Assembly (NCBI RefSeq): GCF_007559005.1 | Contig: NZ_CP041763.1 | Location: 372,001-436,000 of the forward strand | Length of the DNA: 64,000 nucleotides | Direction: 5' to 3' | Source: Gordonia zhaorongruii | GTDB lineage: Bacteria > Actinomycetota > Actinomycetes > Mycobacteriales > Mycobacteriaceae | Shown here: positions 43,512-52,435 of the stretch, one piece after another | Layout of the letters: every line of letters begins with the position of its first letter | How positions within the stretch are numbered: the first letter of the stretch is position 1 | Notes under the pieces: generated by a model | Told to the model about the DNA's origin: nothing | The model's database searches: none | The model's input: only the letters and a program-made list of their open reading frames with translations | Made by a program: the position numbers and the translations under genes

Positions 43512-43705
43512 TGAGGAATCGACACCTGAAGCGCAAGGCCGACCCGAACCTGACGTTCGACTACAAGGACACCGAGATGCTGCGGCGGTTTCTCACGGAT
43601 CGGGGCCGGATCCGCAAACGCGAGGTGACGGGCCTTACGCCCCAACAGCAGCGGCAGCTCGCGACCGCGGTCCGCAATGCCCGCGAGATGGCCTTGCTTC
43701 GGTGA
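43511..43705 (+). CDS. rpsR2: Ribosomal protein S18, zinc-independent form (short)
   Basis: S18 of 64 residues: [20 protein letters not shown] and [20 protein letters not shown] are the S18 core. No Cys is present. It is shorter than the usual 75-90 residues, lacking most of the N-terminal tail before the YKD segment. ATG 43511 overlaps the S14 stop. It ends 11 bases before the convergent RecQ-like gene. Confidence 0.9.
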   Translation: MRNRHLKRKADPNLTFDYKDTEMLRRFLTDRGRIRKREVTGLTPQQQRQLATAVRNAREMALLR

Positions 43706-43716
43706 TCGAGTGGCGC

Positions 43717-45837
43717 CTACACGGTCTGGTGCACGAGGAGGGGGAGTACGGCGCTCGCACCCGCTTCGCGGAGCTTCGCCGCAGCCACGGTGACCACCCA
43801 GCCGCTCGACGACTCGTCGACGACCAGAGCGACAACTGATCCGTCGGATGCCGGGGCGGGACCCAGGTGGTCGCGCCAGTAGGCGGCTTCAACCGCGCTG
43901 GTAGCTTCGCGGGCGGGTCGCGGGCCGCCGACGACAGGAAAGGCCTCGCCGGGACGGCGTCCCACAGTCCGCAACCGCTCGGCGAGATCGGCGGCCAGAT
44001 CGCCGCCGTGTGCGTCGAGGGAGAGGATCGCCTCGGGTCGCATGCCACCGCGTCGGCCCCAGTCGCCGAGCACGGCCACCGCCGATTCGGCGAGCTTCTC
44101 GCGTGCGGAGGAGTCACCGGACTTCGCGGCGCCGAGGACCTCGCCCCACTGCGGAGCGTCGGCGAATGCGAGGACACGTCCGGGCTCGGCCATCTGGGCC
44201 GGACCGATTCGGCCACGTGATCCGAAGTCGCCGCCGGGCCACATCTTTCGCGGTGCCAGAATCTGCGCATCGCGACGCAGGACAGCGGACAGTGTGGCGA
44301 CGGTGTCGTCGTTCGGGCGGTCGTTCAGTCCTGGCGTCAACTCGCCGCGGCACACCGAGCAGCGGCCGCAGTCCTGCGCGTCCGGGTCGTCGAGGGACGC
44401 GGTCAGGAGCCGCATGAGACAGCTCTCGCCGCGCACGTAGGAGTGCATGATGTCGGCCTCGCGCCTGCGGACCGCCAGGACCCCGTCGTAGTGCTCTGCG
44501 TCGTAGGTCCACGGTTTGCCGGTGGCCGACCAGCCTTCCGTGGTGCGCTCCACGACGTCGTCGACGGCCAGCTGCTTGAGCATCAGCTCGATGCGGCCGC
44601 GTCGCATACCGGTCGCCGATTCGAGGTTGGGCACGCTCAACGGACCGCTTGCGTCGCCTAATGCTTCGAGCAGCCGTTCCATCCGCTTCGGGTCGGGAAT
44701 GGTGGCGGTGGCGAAGTGCTCCCAGATGGCGTCGTCGAGTTTCGACGTCAGCAGCACCACGACGGCCTCGTCCAGGGCGCGGCCGGCACGGCCGACCTGC
44801 TGGTAGTACGAGACCGGTGACGGGGGAGCGCCGACGTGCACCACGAAGCCGAGGTCGGGTTTGTCGAAGCCCATGCCGAGTGCGGATGTGGCGACGAGGG
44901 CTTTCACCCGGTTGTCGAGCAGTGCGTCCTCAAGGCCATGACGATCGTCCGCCGGCAGCTGGCCGGTGTACGCGGCGACCGGGTAGTCGTCGCCGTGGAT
45001 TGCACGGATGGCGGTTACCAGCCGGTCCGCATCGGCGACGGTCAGTACGTACACGATTCCCGAACCCGGGAGGAACGGCAGTTCGTCGGCCACCCAGCCG
45101 TAGCGCTGGATCGGCGACAGTCCGTCGACAACATTGAGGTGCAGCGACTTCCGCCCCAGCGGCCCACGCAGGACCAGCGTTCCCGGTCCGGTGCCGCCCG
45201 GCCTGTTTCCGGTACCGAGTTGCGTGGCGATGTCGTCGGTGACGCGCTGGTTGGCGGTCGCCGTGGTCGCCAGCACCGACGTCTGGGGGTTCAGTCGTTG
45301 CAGGACGTCCGACACGCGACGGTAGTCCGGCCGAAAATCGTGTCCCCAGTCGGAGATGGCATGAGCTTCGTCGATCACGACCAGGCCGAGTCGGCCGGCG
45401 AGTGCGTCGAGGACGCGCGCACCGAACCCGGGATTCGCCAGCCGCTCAGGCGACACGAGGAGCACATCCAGATCGCCTGACAGGAGCGAACTCTCGATTG
45501 CGGACCAGTCCTCGATGTTGCCCGAGTTGACCGTCGCCGCACTCAGTCCGGCCCGCTGCGCTGCCGCCACCTGATCGCGCATCAGCGAGAGCAACGGCGA
45601 GACGATCAGCGTCGGACCGCCGCCCGCGGAGCGCAGAACTGCGGTGGCGGCCCAGTACACAGCGGACTTGCCCCACCCGGTCGCCTGAACGACGAGCGCA
45701 CGCGAGCCGGGCGTCGCCAGGGTGGCGACAGCGGTCTCCTGGTCGTCCCGCAGGCGTGCGTTCGGCCCGGCGAGTGCGGTGATTACGCGATCCGCTACCT
45801 CGTGCTGCTCGGCCGTCAGAACCGTGGATGCTGTCAT
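43717..45837 (-). CDS. RecQ-family ATP-dependent DNA helicase
   Basis: Superfamily 2 helicase of 706 residues. Walker A is in VVQATGWGKSAVYWAATAV, Walker B with DEAH in LVVIDEAHAISDWGHDFRPD, motif III is ATTATAN, and motif VI is YYQQVGRAGRALDEAVVV. ATSALGMGFDKPDLGFVVH is typical of RecQ. DAQDCGRCSVCRGE gives part of a zinc-binding cluster. The C-terminal 200 residues do not look like an HRDC domain and are specific to this actinobacterial type. Likely acts in repair. ATG 45837 was taken; 24 more codons upstream would overlap the MerR promoter. Confidence 0.86.
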   Translation of the reverse strand: MTASTVLTAEQHEVADRVITALAGPNARLRDDQETAVATLATPGSRALVVQATGWGKSAVYWAATAVLRSAGGGPTLIVSPLLSLMRDQVAAAQRAGLSAATVNSGNIEDWSAIESSLLSGDLDVLLVSPERLANPGFGARVLDALAGRLGLVVIDEAHAISDWGHDFRPDYRRVSDVLQRLNPQTSVLATTATANQRVTDDIATQLGTGNRPGGTGPGTLVLRGPLGRKSLHLNVVDGLSPIQRYGWVADELPFLPGSGIVYVLTVADADRLVTAIRAIHGDDYPVAAYTGQLPADDRHGLEDALLDNRVKALVATSALGMGFDKPDLGFVVHVGAPPSPVSYYQQVGRAGRALDEAVVVLLTSKLDDAIWEHFATATIPDPKRMERLLEALGDASGPLSVPNLESATGMRRGRIELMLKQLAVDDVVERTTEGWSATGKPWTYDAEHYDGVLAVRRREADIMHSYVRGESCLMRLLTASLDDPDAQDCGRCSVCRGELTPGLNDRPNDDTVATLSAVLRRDAQILAPRKMWPGGDFGSRGRIGPAQMAEPGRVLAFADAPQWGEVLGAAKSGDSSAREKLAESAVAVLGDWGRRGGMRPEAILSLDAHGGDLAADLAERLRTVGRRPGEAFPVVGGPRPAREATSAVEAAYWRDHLGPAPASDGSVVALVVDESSSGWVVTVAAAKLREAGASAVLPLLVHQTV

Positions 45838-45893
45838 GCCACCACGGTATCGGCGTCTGCCGACAGCACCGAACCTCTCTCCACAGACCGGTC

Positions 45894-45924
45894 TTGCCCT
45901 TGAGTGCACTCGAGGCCATACGTT
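45894..45924 (+). promoter_or_regulatory. MerR-type promoter with palindromic operator
   Basis: TTGCCC (45894-45899) and TACGTT (45919-45924) are separated by 19 bases, the elongated spacer of MerR-activated promoters. Between them lies CTTGAGTGCACTCGAG, a palindrome with one mismatched pair. The ATG of the MerR gene comes 6 bases after the -10, so the mRNA would be leaderless. Confidence 0.65.
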
Positions 45925-45930
45925 GGGTGC

Positions 45931-46380
45931 ATGCCGACCGATGAGGCCTTATCCATCGCCGAGGTGTCCGCCCGTACCGGACTCACCCGCGACACCCTGC
46001 GCTGGTACGAGTCCGAAGGCCTGATCCCGGCGGTACCCAGAACCTCGGCAGGCGTCCGGCGGTACGACGTCGCGTCGGTCCGGATGATCGAGTTGCTCGT
46101 GCGGCTTCGTCGGACCGGTATGTCGGTGGCCCACATGCGCGACTTCGTGACGATGGTCGGCCAGGGGGCGCGTACTCACGGCAGGCGGATGCGGCTGCTG
46201 CAGGACCACCGCGAAGAGATCGAGGCCAGGATCCGCGAACTCGTCGATGACCTCGGGGCCGTCGACGACAAGATCGGCCACTACCACCGACTCATCGAGG
46301 CGGGTCTCGACTGCGCGGAGCGCGAACTCACCGACCCCGATGTGATCGCCCAACAGCACCGCACACGCACAACCGACTGA
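45931..46380 (+). CDS. MerR-family transcriptional regulator
   Basis: Protein of 149 residues. SIAEVSARTGLTRDTLRWYE is the MerR winged helix (residues 8-27), with SEGLIPAVPRTSAGVRRYD following. A coiled-coil helix HREEIEARIRELVDDLGAVD is present, then HYHRLIEAGLDCAER. There are no paired Cys for metals; it resembles the AdhR-type, aldehyde- or electrophile-responsive members. It is followed after 14 bases by an aldo/keto reductase, its probable target, and both are one transcript. Confidence 0.88.
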   Translation: MPTDEALSIAEVSARTGLTRDTLRWYESEGLIPAVPRTSAGVRRYDVASVRMIELLVRLRRTGMSVAHMRDFVTMVGQGARTHGRRMRLLQDHREEIEARIRELVDDLGAVDDKIGHYHRLIEAGLDCAERELTDPDVIAQQHRTRTTD

Positions 46381-46394
46381 TAGGAAGCAACGTC

Positions 46395-47423
46395 ATGCAG
46401 ACGATCACCCTCGGTGACGGACTCGAGACCTCCGAACTCGGGTTCGGAGCCATGGCCGTCACCCATGTCTACGGCGGAACCGATGACGACTCGGCTCTGT
46501 CCGTGCTGAACGCCGCGATCGACGCAGGGATCACCTTCATCGACACGGCCGACGTCTACGGAGCCCCGACGCCTGGAACCGACGGTCCGGCGGGGACCAA
46601 TGAGCAACTCGTCGCACGGCTCCTCGCGGATCGGCGCGAGGACGTGACCATCGCGACCAAGTTCGGGATCACCGGCCGTATCGGCCCCGACGGCGACGTG
46701 GGCGTCAAACGCACTCGTGGAGACGCCGAATATGTGCGGCATGCGTGTGACGCATCGTTGCGACGGCTGGGCACCGAGGTCATCGATCTGTGGTACCTGC
46801 ACCGCCGCGACCCTGATGTTCCCGTTGACGAGACGGTCGAGTCCATGGCCGAGATGGTTACGGCAGGGAAGGTGCGGCACCTCGGGTTGTCGGAGGTGAC
46901 TGCGACGGAACTGCGTGCCGCGCATGCGGTGCACCCGATCGCCGCCGTGCAGAGTGAGTGGAGCCTGTGGTCGCGGGACGTCGAGAACCAGGTCGTCCCG
47001 GCCTGCGCCGAACTCGGTGTCGGGTTCGTCCCCTACTCGCCACTCGGTCGTGGGTTTCTGACCGGAACACTGACGCGCGATCAGGTGTCCGCCGACGTTC
47101 GCGGGCAGACGGCGCGGATCGGCGAGCAGTGGGATGCGAACCAGCGGGCACTGGAGGTCGTGTCGGGCGTAGCTCGGCGAATCGGCGCAACCAACGCTCA
47201 GACCGCGCTCGCCTGGCTGTACGCATCGGGCCGCCGCTCCGGTGTGCCGGTGGTTCCCATTCCCGGAACGCGTTCCGCAGCAAGGCTGTCGGAGAATGCC
47301 GCCGCAGTGGACGTGACTCTGGACGACGATGCGTTGGCGACTCTCGACTCGGTCGTCGAGACGGTGACGGGTGGGCGCAACATCGTCGACGATCCGACGT
47401 GGATCTCGTCGGGTCGGGAGTAA
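46395..47423 (+). CDS. Aldo/keto reductase
   Basis: AKR of 342 residues. TITLGDGLETSELGFGAMAV is the N-terminal barrel part. Catalytic Asp/Tyr are in ITFIDTADVYGAPTPG, Lys in VTIATKFGI, and His in DLWYLHRRDPDVP. VPVVPIPGTRSAARLSENAA contacts NADPH. It resembles the YghZ/AKR13-like group that reduces aldehydes such as methylglyoxal. It is in one transcript with an AdhR-like MerR gene, which implies a reactive-carbonyl stress response. Confidence 0.9.
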   Translation: MQTITLGDGLETSELGFGAMAVTHVYGGTDDDSALSVLNAAIDAGITFIDTADVYGAPTPGTDGPAGTNEQLVARLLADRREDVTIATKFGITGRIGPDGDVGVKRTRGDAEYVRHACDASLRRLGTEVIDLWYLHRRDPDVPVDETVESMAEMVTAGKVRHLGLSEVTATELRAAHAVHPIAAVQSEWSLWSRDVENQVVPACAELGVGFVPYSPLGRGFLTGTLTRDQVSADVRGQTARIGEQWDANQRALEVVSGVARRIGATNAQTALAWLYASGRRSGVPVVPIPGTRSAARLSENAAAVDVTLDDDALATLDSVVETVTGGRNIVDDPTWISSGRE

Positions 47424-47641
47424 TCACAAGCACACCCCGATGGCGCGCGCGGCGGTCCCATACAAGATCGTTACGCGTTTCGCTCGTGGATTCGCGATCA
47501 GCGGTATCGGTCGTTGCGCTCACAGTAAGCGTGACAGCGATCGCCCCGATCACCGGTCCGGGCTCAGAAGCCGCGCCGCTCACAGGAAGCTGTCAGTCCG
47601 GTGACAGGGATGCGGGAGGTAGGGCGGCGATTCTCGTCACC
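47424..47641. other. Intergenic region without a recognised gene
   Basis: 218 bases between the reductase and the glycosyltransferase. I see no convincing small ORF or RNA. Short direct and inverted motifs (GTGACAGCGAT, GTCAGTCCGGTGACAG) near 47530-47610 could belong to the promoter of the glycosyltransferase operon. Confidence 0.5.
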
Positions 47642-48985
47642 ATGACGACGAAACTGGATCCCGGTCCTGACCTCGACACCGACACCCGGCTGGCGGCCGA
47701 GCCGCCACCTCCGTCGCCACTTCTCGACATCGTGGTGCCGGTCTACAACGAGGAGGAATCGCTGGCGACGGCCGTTCAACGGCTGCGCGAGTACCTGGAC
47801 GCGAACATGCCGTACTCGGCACGGATCACGGTGGCCGATAACGCGAGCACCGACGGGACGCTCGCGGTAGCGAGGGAACTCTCCACGCGGTTCGACGGCG
47901 TCGAGGTGGTCCACCTCGCGCGGAAGGGGCGGGGCGGAGCACTCAATCAGGTGTGGCGCGCCAGCGACGCGCAGATCGTCGCCTACTGCGACGTCGACCT
48001 GTCCACTGACCTGAATGCCCTGATGCCGTTGATCGCTCCCCTGGTATCGGGCCATTCGGACGTCGCGATCGGCACGCGCCTCGCACGGTCGTCGCGGGTA
48101 GTTCGCGGCCCGCGCCGCGAGGTGATCTCCCGCTGCTACAACCTGATACTTCGGACCACGATGCACGCCCGCTTCTCGGACGCACAGTGTGGATTCAAGG
48201 CGATGCGAGCCGACGTCGCCCACCGCCTCCTCCCGTACGTGCAGGACACCGGCTGGTTCTTCGACACCGAGGTCCTCGTGCTCGCCGAGCGTATCGGTCT
48301 GCGCATCGCCGAGGTGCCGGTCGACTGGGTCGACGATCCCGACAGCTCCGTGGACGTGGTGGCGACCGCCGTCGCCGATCTGTGCGGCTGTGCGCGCGTA
48401 GCTTGGGCGCTGAGTCGCGGACGCTTGCCGGTGAGCGAACTGCGTCAGACGCTCGGTCGTGACCACCGGCCGGGGCCGGACGTCGCGGGTGTGCCGCACG
48501 GCATGGTGGGTCAGCTCGCGCGCTTCTGCGCGGTCGGCGTCACCTCGACCGTGGCCTACGCGGTGCTCTACCTGATCCTCCACAACTGGTGCGGTGCGCA
48601 AGTGGCGAACTTCCTCGCGCTGGGCACCACAGCAGTCCTCAACACCGCTGCCAACCGCCGATTCACCTTCGGCGTCCGCGGAGGTGAACGACGGATGCGC
48701 GATCACCTCGTCGGCCTCGCAGTCTTCGCGTTCGGCTGGGCGGTGACAGCAGGATCGTTGCTCGTGCTGCATGCGATCGCATTCGACCCGGGCCGCGTCG
48801 TCGAACTCACCGCCCTGGTGATCGCGAACCTCGTGGCAACCGCCACCAGGTTCATCGGGCTGCGCAGGCTCTTCGTCTCGCGCGCACCCCGTCAGCACAC
48901 CGCCGAGCAGGCCGTCATCGACCGGGACAACGTCGAGAAGCACAACGTCGGGAAGAACGACCGCACCGAAGGGGCCGCCGCATGA
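47642..48985 (+). CDS. GT2 glycosyltransferase with GtrA-like membrane domain
   Basis: Fusion of 447 residues. Residues 25-270 are a dolichol-phosphate-mannose-synthase-type GT2 domain: LLDIVVPVYNEEESLATAVQ, TVADNASTDGTLAVAREL, VHLARKGRGGALNQVW and the DxD YCDVDLSTDLNAL. Residues 300-425 are a GtrA domain of four helices (LARFCAVGVTSTVAYAVLYL, VANFLALGTTAVLNTAANRRF). It would make polyprenyl-phosphate-linked sugar at the membrane and flip it. Its stop overlaps the next gene (ATGA), which encodes a GT39-type transferase likely to use that donor. Confidence 0.87.
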   Translation: MTTKLDPGPDLDTDTRLAAEPPPPSPLLDIVVPVYNEEESLATAVQRLREYLDANMPYSARITVADNASTDGTLAVARELSTRFDGVEVVHLARKGRGGALNQVWRASDAQIVAYCDVDLSTDLNALMPLIAPLVSGHSDVAIGTRLARSSRVVRGPRREVISRCYNLILRTTMHARFSDAQCGFKAMRADVAHRLLPYVQDTGWFFDTEVLVLAERIGLRIAEVPVDWVDDPDSSVDVVATAVADLCGCARVAWALSRGRLPVSELRQTLGRDHRPGPDVAGVPHGMVGQLARFCAVGVTSTVAYAVLYLILHNWCGAQVANFLALGTTAVLNTAANRRFTFGVRGGERRMRDHLVGLAVFAFGWAVTAGSLLVLHAIAFDPGRVVELTALVIANLVATATRFIGLRRLFVSRAPRQHTAEQAVIDRDNVEKHNVGKNDRTEGAAA

Positions 48986-51084
48986 CCGCCGCGAGCGCAC
49001 TGAACACCCCCGACCATCACGACACTGCTGCGGCCAGATCGACTGCGCAGAAGTGCACGGTCTCGGACGCGGCAGGCCCCGCACCGCGGACGCGGGCCGT
49101 CTCGCTGGCCGCGCTGCTGGTGGGAACCACGGTCCTGTACCTATGGAACCTGTCGGCGAACGGATGGGCCAATTCCTTCTACACGGCGGCGATCCAGGCC
49201 GGCTCTCAGTCGTGGAAGGCATGGTTCTTCGGTTCGTCCGACATGGCCAACTCCATCACCGTCGACAAACCCCCTGCGTCCCTGTGGATCCCAGGACTCG
49301 CGGTCCGGGTGTTCGGCCTCAGCTCATGGTCGGTCCTGGTGCCCGAGGTGCTGATGGGCGTCGCATCGGTGGCGTTGCTGTACGTCATCACGCGACGGGT
49401 GTTCGGGCACTGGGCGGGCATAGGCGCAGGAGTGGTCCTCGCGCTGACCCCGGTCGCCGCGCTGATGTTCCGGTTCGACAACCCGGAAGCCCTGCTCATC
49501 CTGTTGATGATCGCGGCGATCGGCGCGCTGTTGAAGGCGATCGAGACGGGCCGAATGCGTTGGATGATCCTGGCGGGCACCGCCATCGGGTTCGGCTTTC
49601 TTGCCAAGCAGCTCGAGGTGATGCTCATCGTGCCCGCGATGGTGCTCCTGTACTTCGCGGCGGCCCCCGGAACGTGGCTGCGCCGGTGCGGACATCTGTT
49701 CGTCGCGCTCGCATCCCTGATCGTCAGTGCGGGCTGGTGGGTGGTGGCGGTGGAACTGTGGCCGGTATCGAGCCGCCCGTACATCGGTGGCTCGCAGCAC
49801 AACTCGATCCTCGAACTGACCTTTGGCTACAACGGGTTCGGTCGGCTCAACGGAAACGAGGAGGGCAGCGTCGGCGGCGGGAGTAGTTCGCACGGTGGCA
49901 CCTCCATGATGAACGAGATGGCCGGCGGCCCAGGTGGAACGGGCGGTCCGGGCGGCGGCATGGGCTGGGGTCAGAGCGGTCCGCTGCGTATGTTCGACGC
50001 CGAGCAGGGCGGCCAGATCGCCTGGCTCATCCCGGCGGCGCTGATCATGCTCGTCGCAGCGCTCGTGCTGATCGGCAGGGCACCGCGCACCGACCGCCGT
50101 CGCGCGTACCTGCTGGCATTCGCCGGCTGGCTGCTCACGATGGGGCTGGTGTTCAGCTTCATGGCCGGAATCTTCCACAGCTACTACACGGCCGCGCTCG
50201 CACCCGGCATCGCGGCGACCCTGTCCGGGTCGGTCGCCGTGACCTGGCCGCACCGCCGCAAGCTCTGGGTCCGCCTCGCCTTCGCCGTTTCAGTGTGGTT
50301 CAGCGTCGGGTGGGCATTCGCACTGCTGGCACGCTCGTCGGAATTCGTTCCGTGGCTCCGGTGGGTGGTCGTGGTCGTCGGCGCCATCGCAGGGGTGCTG
50401 ATGCTCATCGCACCCGCGGGCGGCAAGCCATGGCACGCACGGGTCGCGGCGGTCGCTGCTGCGGCGGCGATCGTGGCCGGGCTCGCCGGCCCGGTGGCCT
50501 ACACCCTCGACACGGTCGGCACCGCCAAGGAGGGGTCGATCATCAGCGCCGGACCCGAGGTCGCGGGAGCCATAGGCGGACCTGGCGGCCGTCACGGCGG
50601 TCCAGGGGGCGGACGTTTCGGTCCGCCGTCGATGCCGGGCCAGGGTGGAGCGAGTCAGGGCGGCACCGTAGGCGGGCCCGGTGGTGGCCCAGGCGGCATG
50701 GGCGGACTGCTCAACGGATCGAAGTCCAGCGAGGAGATGACCGCGACGCTGCGCGCCGACGCCGATCGATACACGTGGGTGGCGGCAGCCGTCGGTGCCA
50801 TGGAGGCGTCGGGTTATCAGATCGCGGCCGATCACTCGGTGATGCCGATCGGCGGGTTCAACGGGACCGACCCGTCGCCGACCCTCGAGGAGTTCAAGGC
50901 GTACGTGGCCGCGGGGCGGATCCACTACTTCATCGGTGGCAACCGAGACGGCGGTGATGGGAGAAGCGGCTTCGGCCCCGGCGGGTCGAGCGGCACCTCG
51001 GCGCAGATCAAGGAATGGGTGACGGCGAACTTCCCTTCGACCACCGTGGATGGGACGACGCTGTACGACCTCACGGCGAAGTAG
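48982..51084 (+). CDS. ArnT/GT39-type polyprenyl-phosphate glycosyltransferase with Gly-rich insertions
   Basis: Membrane protein of 700 residues. The first 300 residues have the GT-C layout: Asp/Lys in the first outer loop (DMANSITVDKPPASLWIPGL), then helices SSWSVLVPEVLMGVASVALL and ALTPVAALMFRFDNPEALLI. Two Gly-rich low-complexity loops occur: about 295-332 (GGPGGTGGPGGGMGWG) and about 530-580 (GPGGRHGGPGGGRFG and GGPGGGPGGMGG). The C-terminal soluble domain (GNRDGGDGRSGFGPGG, VTANFPSTTVDGTTLYDLTA) lies outside the cell if the topology is as expected. It pairs with the GT2-GtrA protein to glycosylate an unknown envelope acceptor. Confidence 0.83.
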   Translation: MTAASALNTPDHHDTAAARSTAQKCTVSDAAGPAPRTRAVSLAALLVGTTVLYLWNLSANGWANSFYTAAIQAGSQSWKAWFFGSSDMANSITVDKPPASLWIPGLAVRVFGLSSWSVLVPEVLMGVASVALLYVITRRVFGHWAGIGAGVVLALTPVAALMFRFDNPEALLILLMIAAIGALLKAIETGRMRWMILAGTAIGFGFLAKQLEVMLIVPAMVLLYFAAAPGTWLRRCGHLFVALASLIVSAGWWVVAVELWPVSSRPYIGGSQHNSILELTFGYNGFGRLNGNEEGSVGGGSSSHGGTSMMNEMAGGPGGTGGPGGGMGWGQSGPLRMFDAEQGGQIAWLIPAALIMLVAALVLIGRAPRTDRRRAYLLAFAGWLLTMGLVFSFMAGIFHSYYTAALAPGIAATLSGSVAVTWPHRRKLWVRLAFAVSVWFSVGWAFALLARSSEFVPWLRWVVVVVGAIAGVLMLIAPAGGKPWHARVAAVAAAAAIVAGLAGPVAYTLDTVGTAKEGSIISAGPEVAGAIGGPGGRHGGPGGGRFGPPSMPGQGGASQGGTVGGPGGGPGGMGGLLNGSKSSEEMTATLRADADRYTWVAAAVGAMEASGYQIAADHSVMPIGGFNGTDPSPTLEEFKAYVAAGRIHYFIGGNRDGGDGRSGFGPGGSSGTSAQIKEWVTANFPSTTVDGTTLYDLTAK

Positions 51085-51102
51085 CCGAACGGACCGGAAC
51101 GA

Positions 51103-51147
51103 CCGAACGCCTGCCTGCGTCACACGACGAGGGCAGGCGTTCGGGTT
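51103..51147 (+). terminator. Terminator after the glycosyltransferase operon
   Basis: Arms CCGAACGCCTGCC and GGCAGGCGTTCGG (13 bases) with a 16-base loop, then GTTT. It ends 13 bases before the LtrA start. Confidence 0.75.
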
Positions 51148-51159
51148 TACGGTGGTCCG

Positions 51160-52371
51160 ATGCCAGTGCGGACGCAGGTGCAGCGGATGGTCGGCCGTGA
51201 CCCGGTCGAAGGCGATCGGGCGGGGAGCGGCCTGGAGGTCTTCTACGACCTGATCTTCGTCGTGCTCTTCTCGGTGGCTGGCGTTCAACTGTCCGATTAC
51301 CTCGGCGATGGCAAGGTCTTCGCGGGAGTCGTCGGCTACGTCCTCGTGACGTTCGCGGCGATCTGGGCGTGGATCAACTTCGCCTGGTTCGCGTCGGCGT
51401 TCGACACCGACGATCCGTGGTTCCGGCTCTCGGTCCTCGTGCAGATGGTCGGCGTCGCCGTCATGGCGGTCGGCATCCCGCCGGTCTTCGCCTCGATCGA
51501 CGCCGAAGCCCACGTCGACCTGAAGGTGATCGCCTTCGGGTACATGGTGATGCGGTTGGGTCTGGTGCCGCAGTGGCTGCGCGCGGCCCGCCAGTCGAAG
51601 GAGTGCCGGTCGACGGCCCTGACTTACGCGGCCGCCTGCGCGATCGCCCAGTTGGGCTGGATCGTGGTGGCTCTGGCGCCCATGGGGCTTCGCCTGACGC
51701 TCGCTGCGATCGCCGTCTGCGTTCTCGTCGAGTTTCTCGGTCCGTTCATCGCGGAGAACTTCGTGCGCCCGACACCGTGGAATCCGTTCCACATCACCGA
51801 GCGCTACTCGACGCTGATCGTGATCACGCTCGGTGAGGGTGTCGTCGGAACGGTCGCCGTCCTGCAAGCGCAGATCGCACGCACCGGATGGAGCGTGCAG
51901 ACCGCGGTACTCGGCGTGACCGCTCTCGGCCTGACCTTCGCGATGTGGTGGTTGTACACGGTGATGCCGAATGGCCGGCACCTCGCCGAGCGTCGGAGTC
52001 GGTGCTTCGTGTGGGGGTACGCGAGCATCCCCGTGTTCATGAGCTGCGCCGCAGTAGGAGCCGGCATGCACCTGATCGCGATGTGGGTCGAAGGCCAGAC
52101 CCACGACTCGCAGATGATGGTGCTGCTCGCGCTGGCGATACCGTTGGCGATCTTCACGTCGGGCGCGGTGGCCCTGCACTTCTACCTCGCCGGACCATCC
52201 CGGTTGCAGGTGGCGCTGCTGCTCGCCGGCCTGGTGCCGATCGCAGTCGCCGTGGCCGTCATGGCTGCGGGGAGCCCCCTGCTGGTCGCCGTGGTCGTCG
52301 CCGCTCTGGCTCCGGTGCTGCCCACGATGATCATCGAGTTCAATGGGCGCCTCGCCGTCGCCGAGGGCTGA
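51160..52371 (+). CDS. Low temperature requirement protein A (LtrA) family
   Basis: Membrane protein of 403 residues with about ten helices. LEVFYDLIFVVLFSVAGVQL is the N-terminal LtrA signature with FYDLIFV; FAAIWAWINFAWFASAFDTD and WNPFHITERYSTLIVITLGE also match. LtrA was named from cold growth in Listeria; its biochemical function is unknown. It is monocistronic between a terminator and purD. The VVAALAPVLPTMIIEFNGRL tail is conserved in actinobacteria. Confidence 0.87.
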   Translation: MPVRTQVQRMVGRDPVEGDRAGSGLEVFYDLIFVVLFSVAGVQLSDYLGDGKVFAGVVGYVLVTFAAIWAWINFAWFASAFDTDDPWFRLSVLVQMVGVAVMAVGIPPVFASIDAEAHVDLKVIAFGYMVMRLGLVPQWLRAARQSKECRSTALTYAAACAIAQLGWIVVALAPMGLRLTLAAIAVCVLVEFLGPFIAENFVRPTPWNPFHITERYSTLIVITLGEGVVGTVAVLQAQIARTGWSVQTAVLGVTALGLTFAMWWLYTVMPNGRHLAERRSRCFVWGYASIPVFMSCAAVGAGMHLIAMWVEGQTHDSQMMVLLALAIPLAIFTSGAVALHFYLAGPSRLQVALLLAGLVPIAVAVAVMAAGSPLLVAVVVAALAPVLPTMIIEFNGRLAVAEG

Positions 52372-52435
52372 ATGCTCGCCGCCGGACCGCAGCCGATGCT
52401 ATGACCCGCGGCCCGCGGTGTCTACGCTGTAATCC

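Noticed and set aside
47424-47641. tRNA or small RNA in the gap
   Set aside because: No cloverleaf arms, anticodon loop or terminator pattern could be found by eye.
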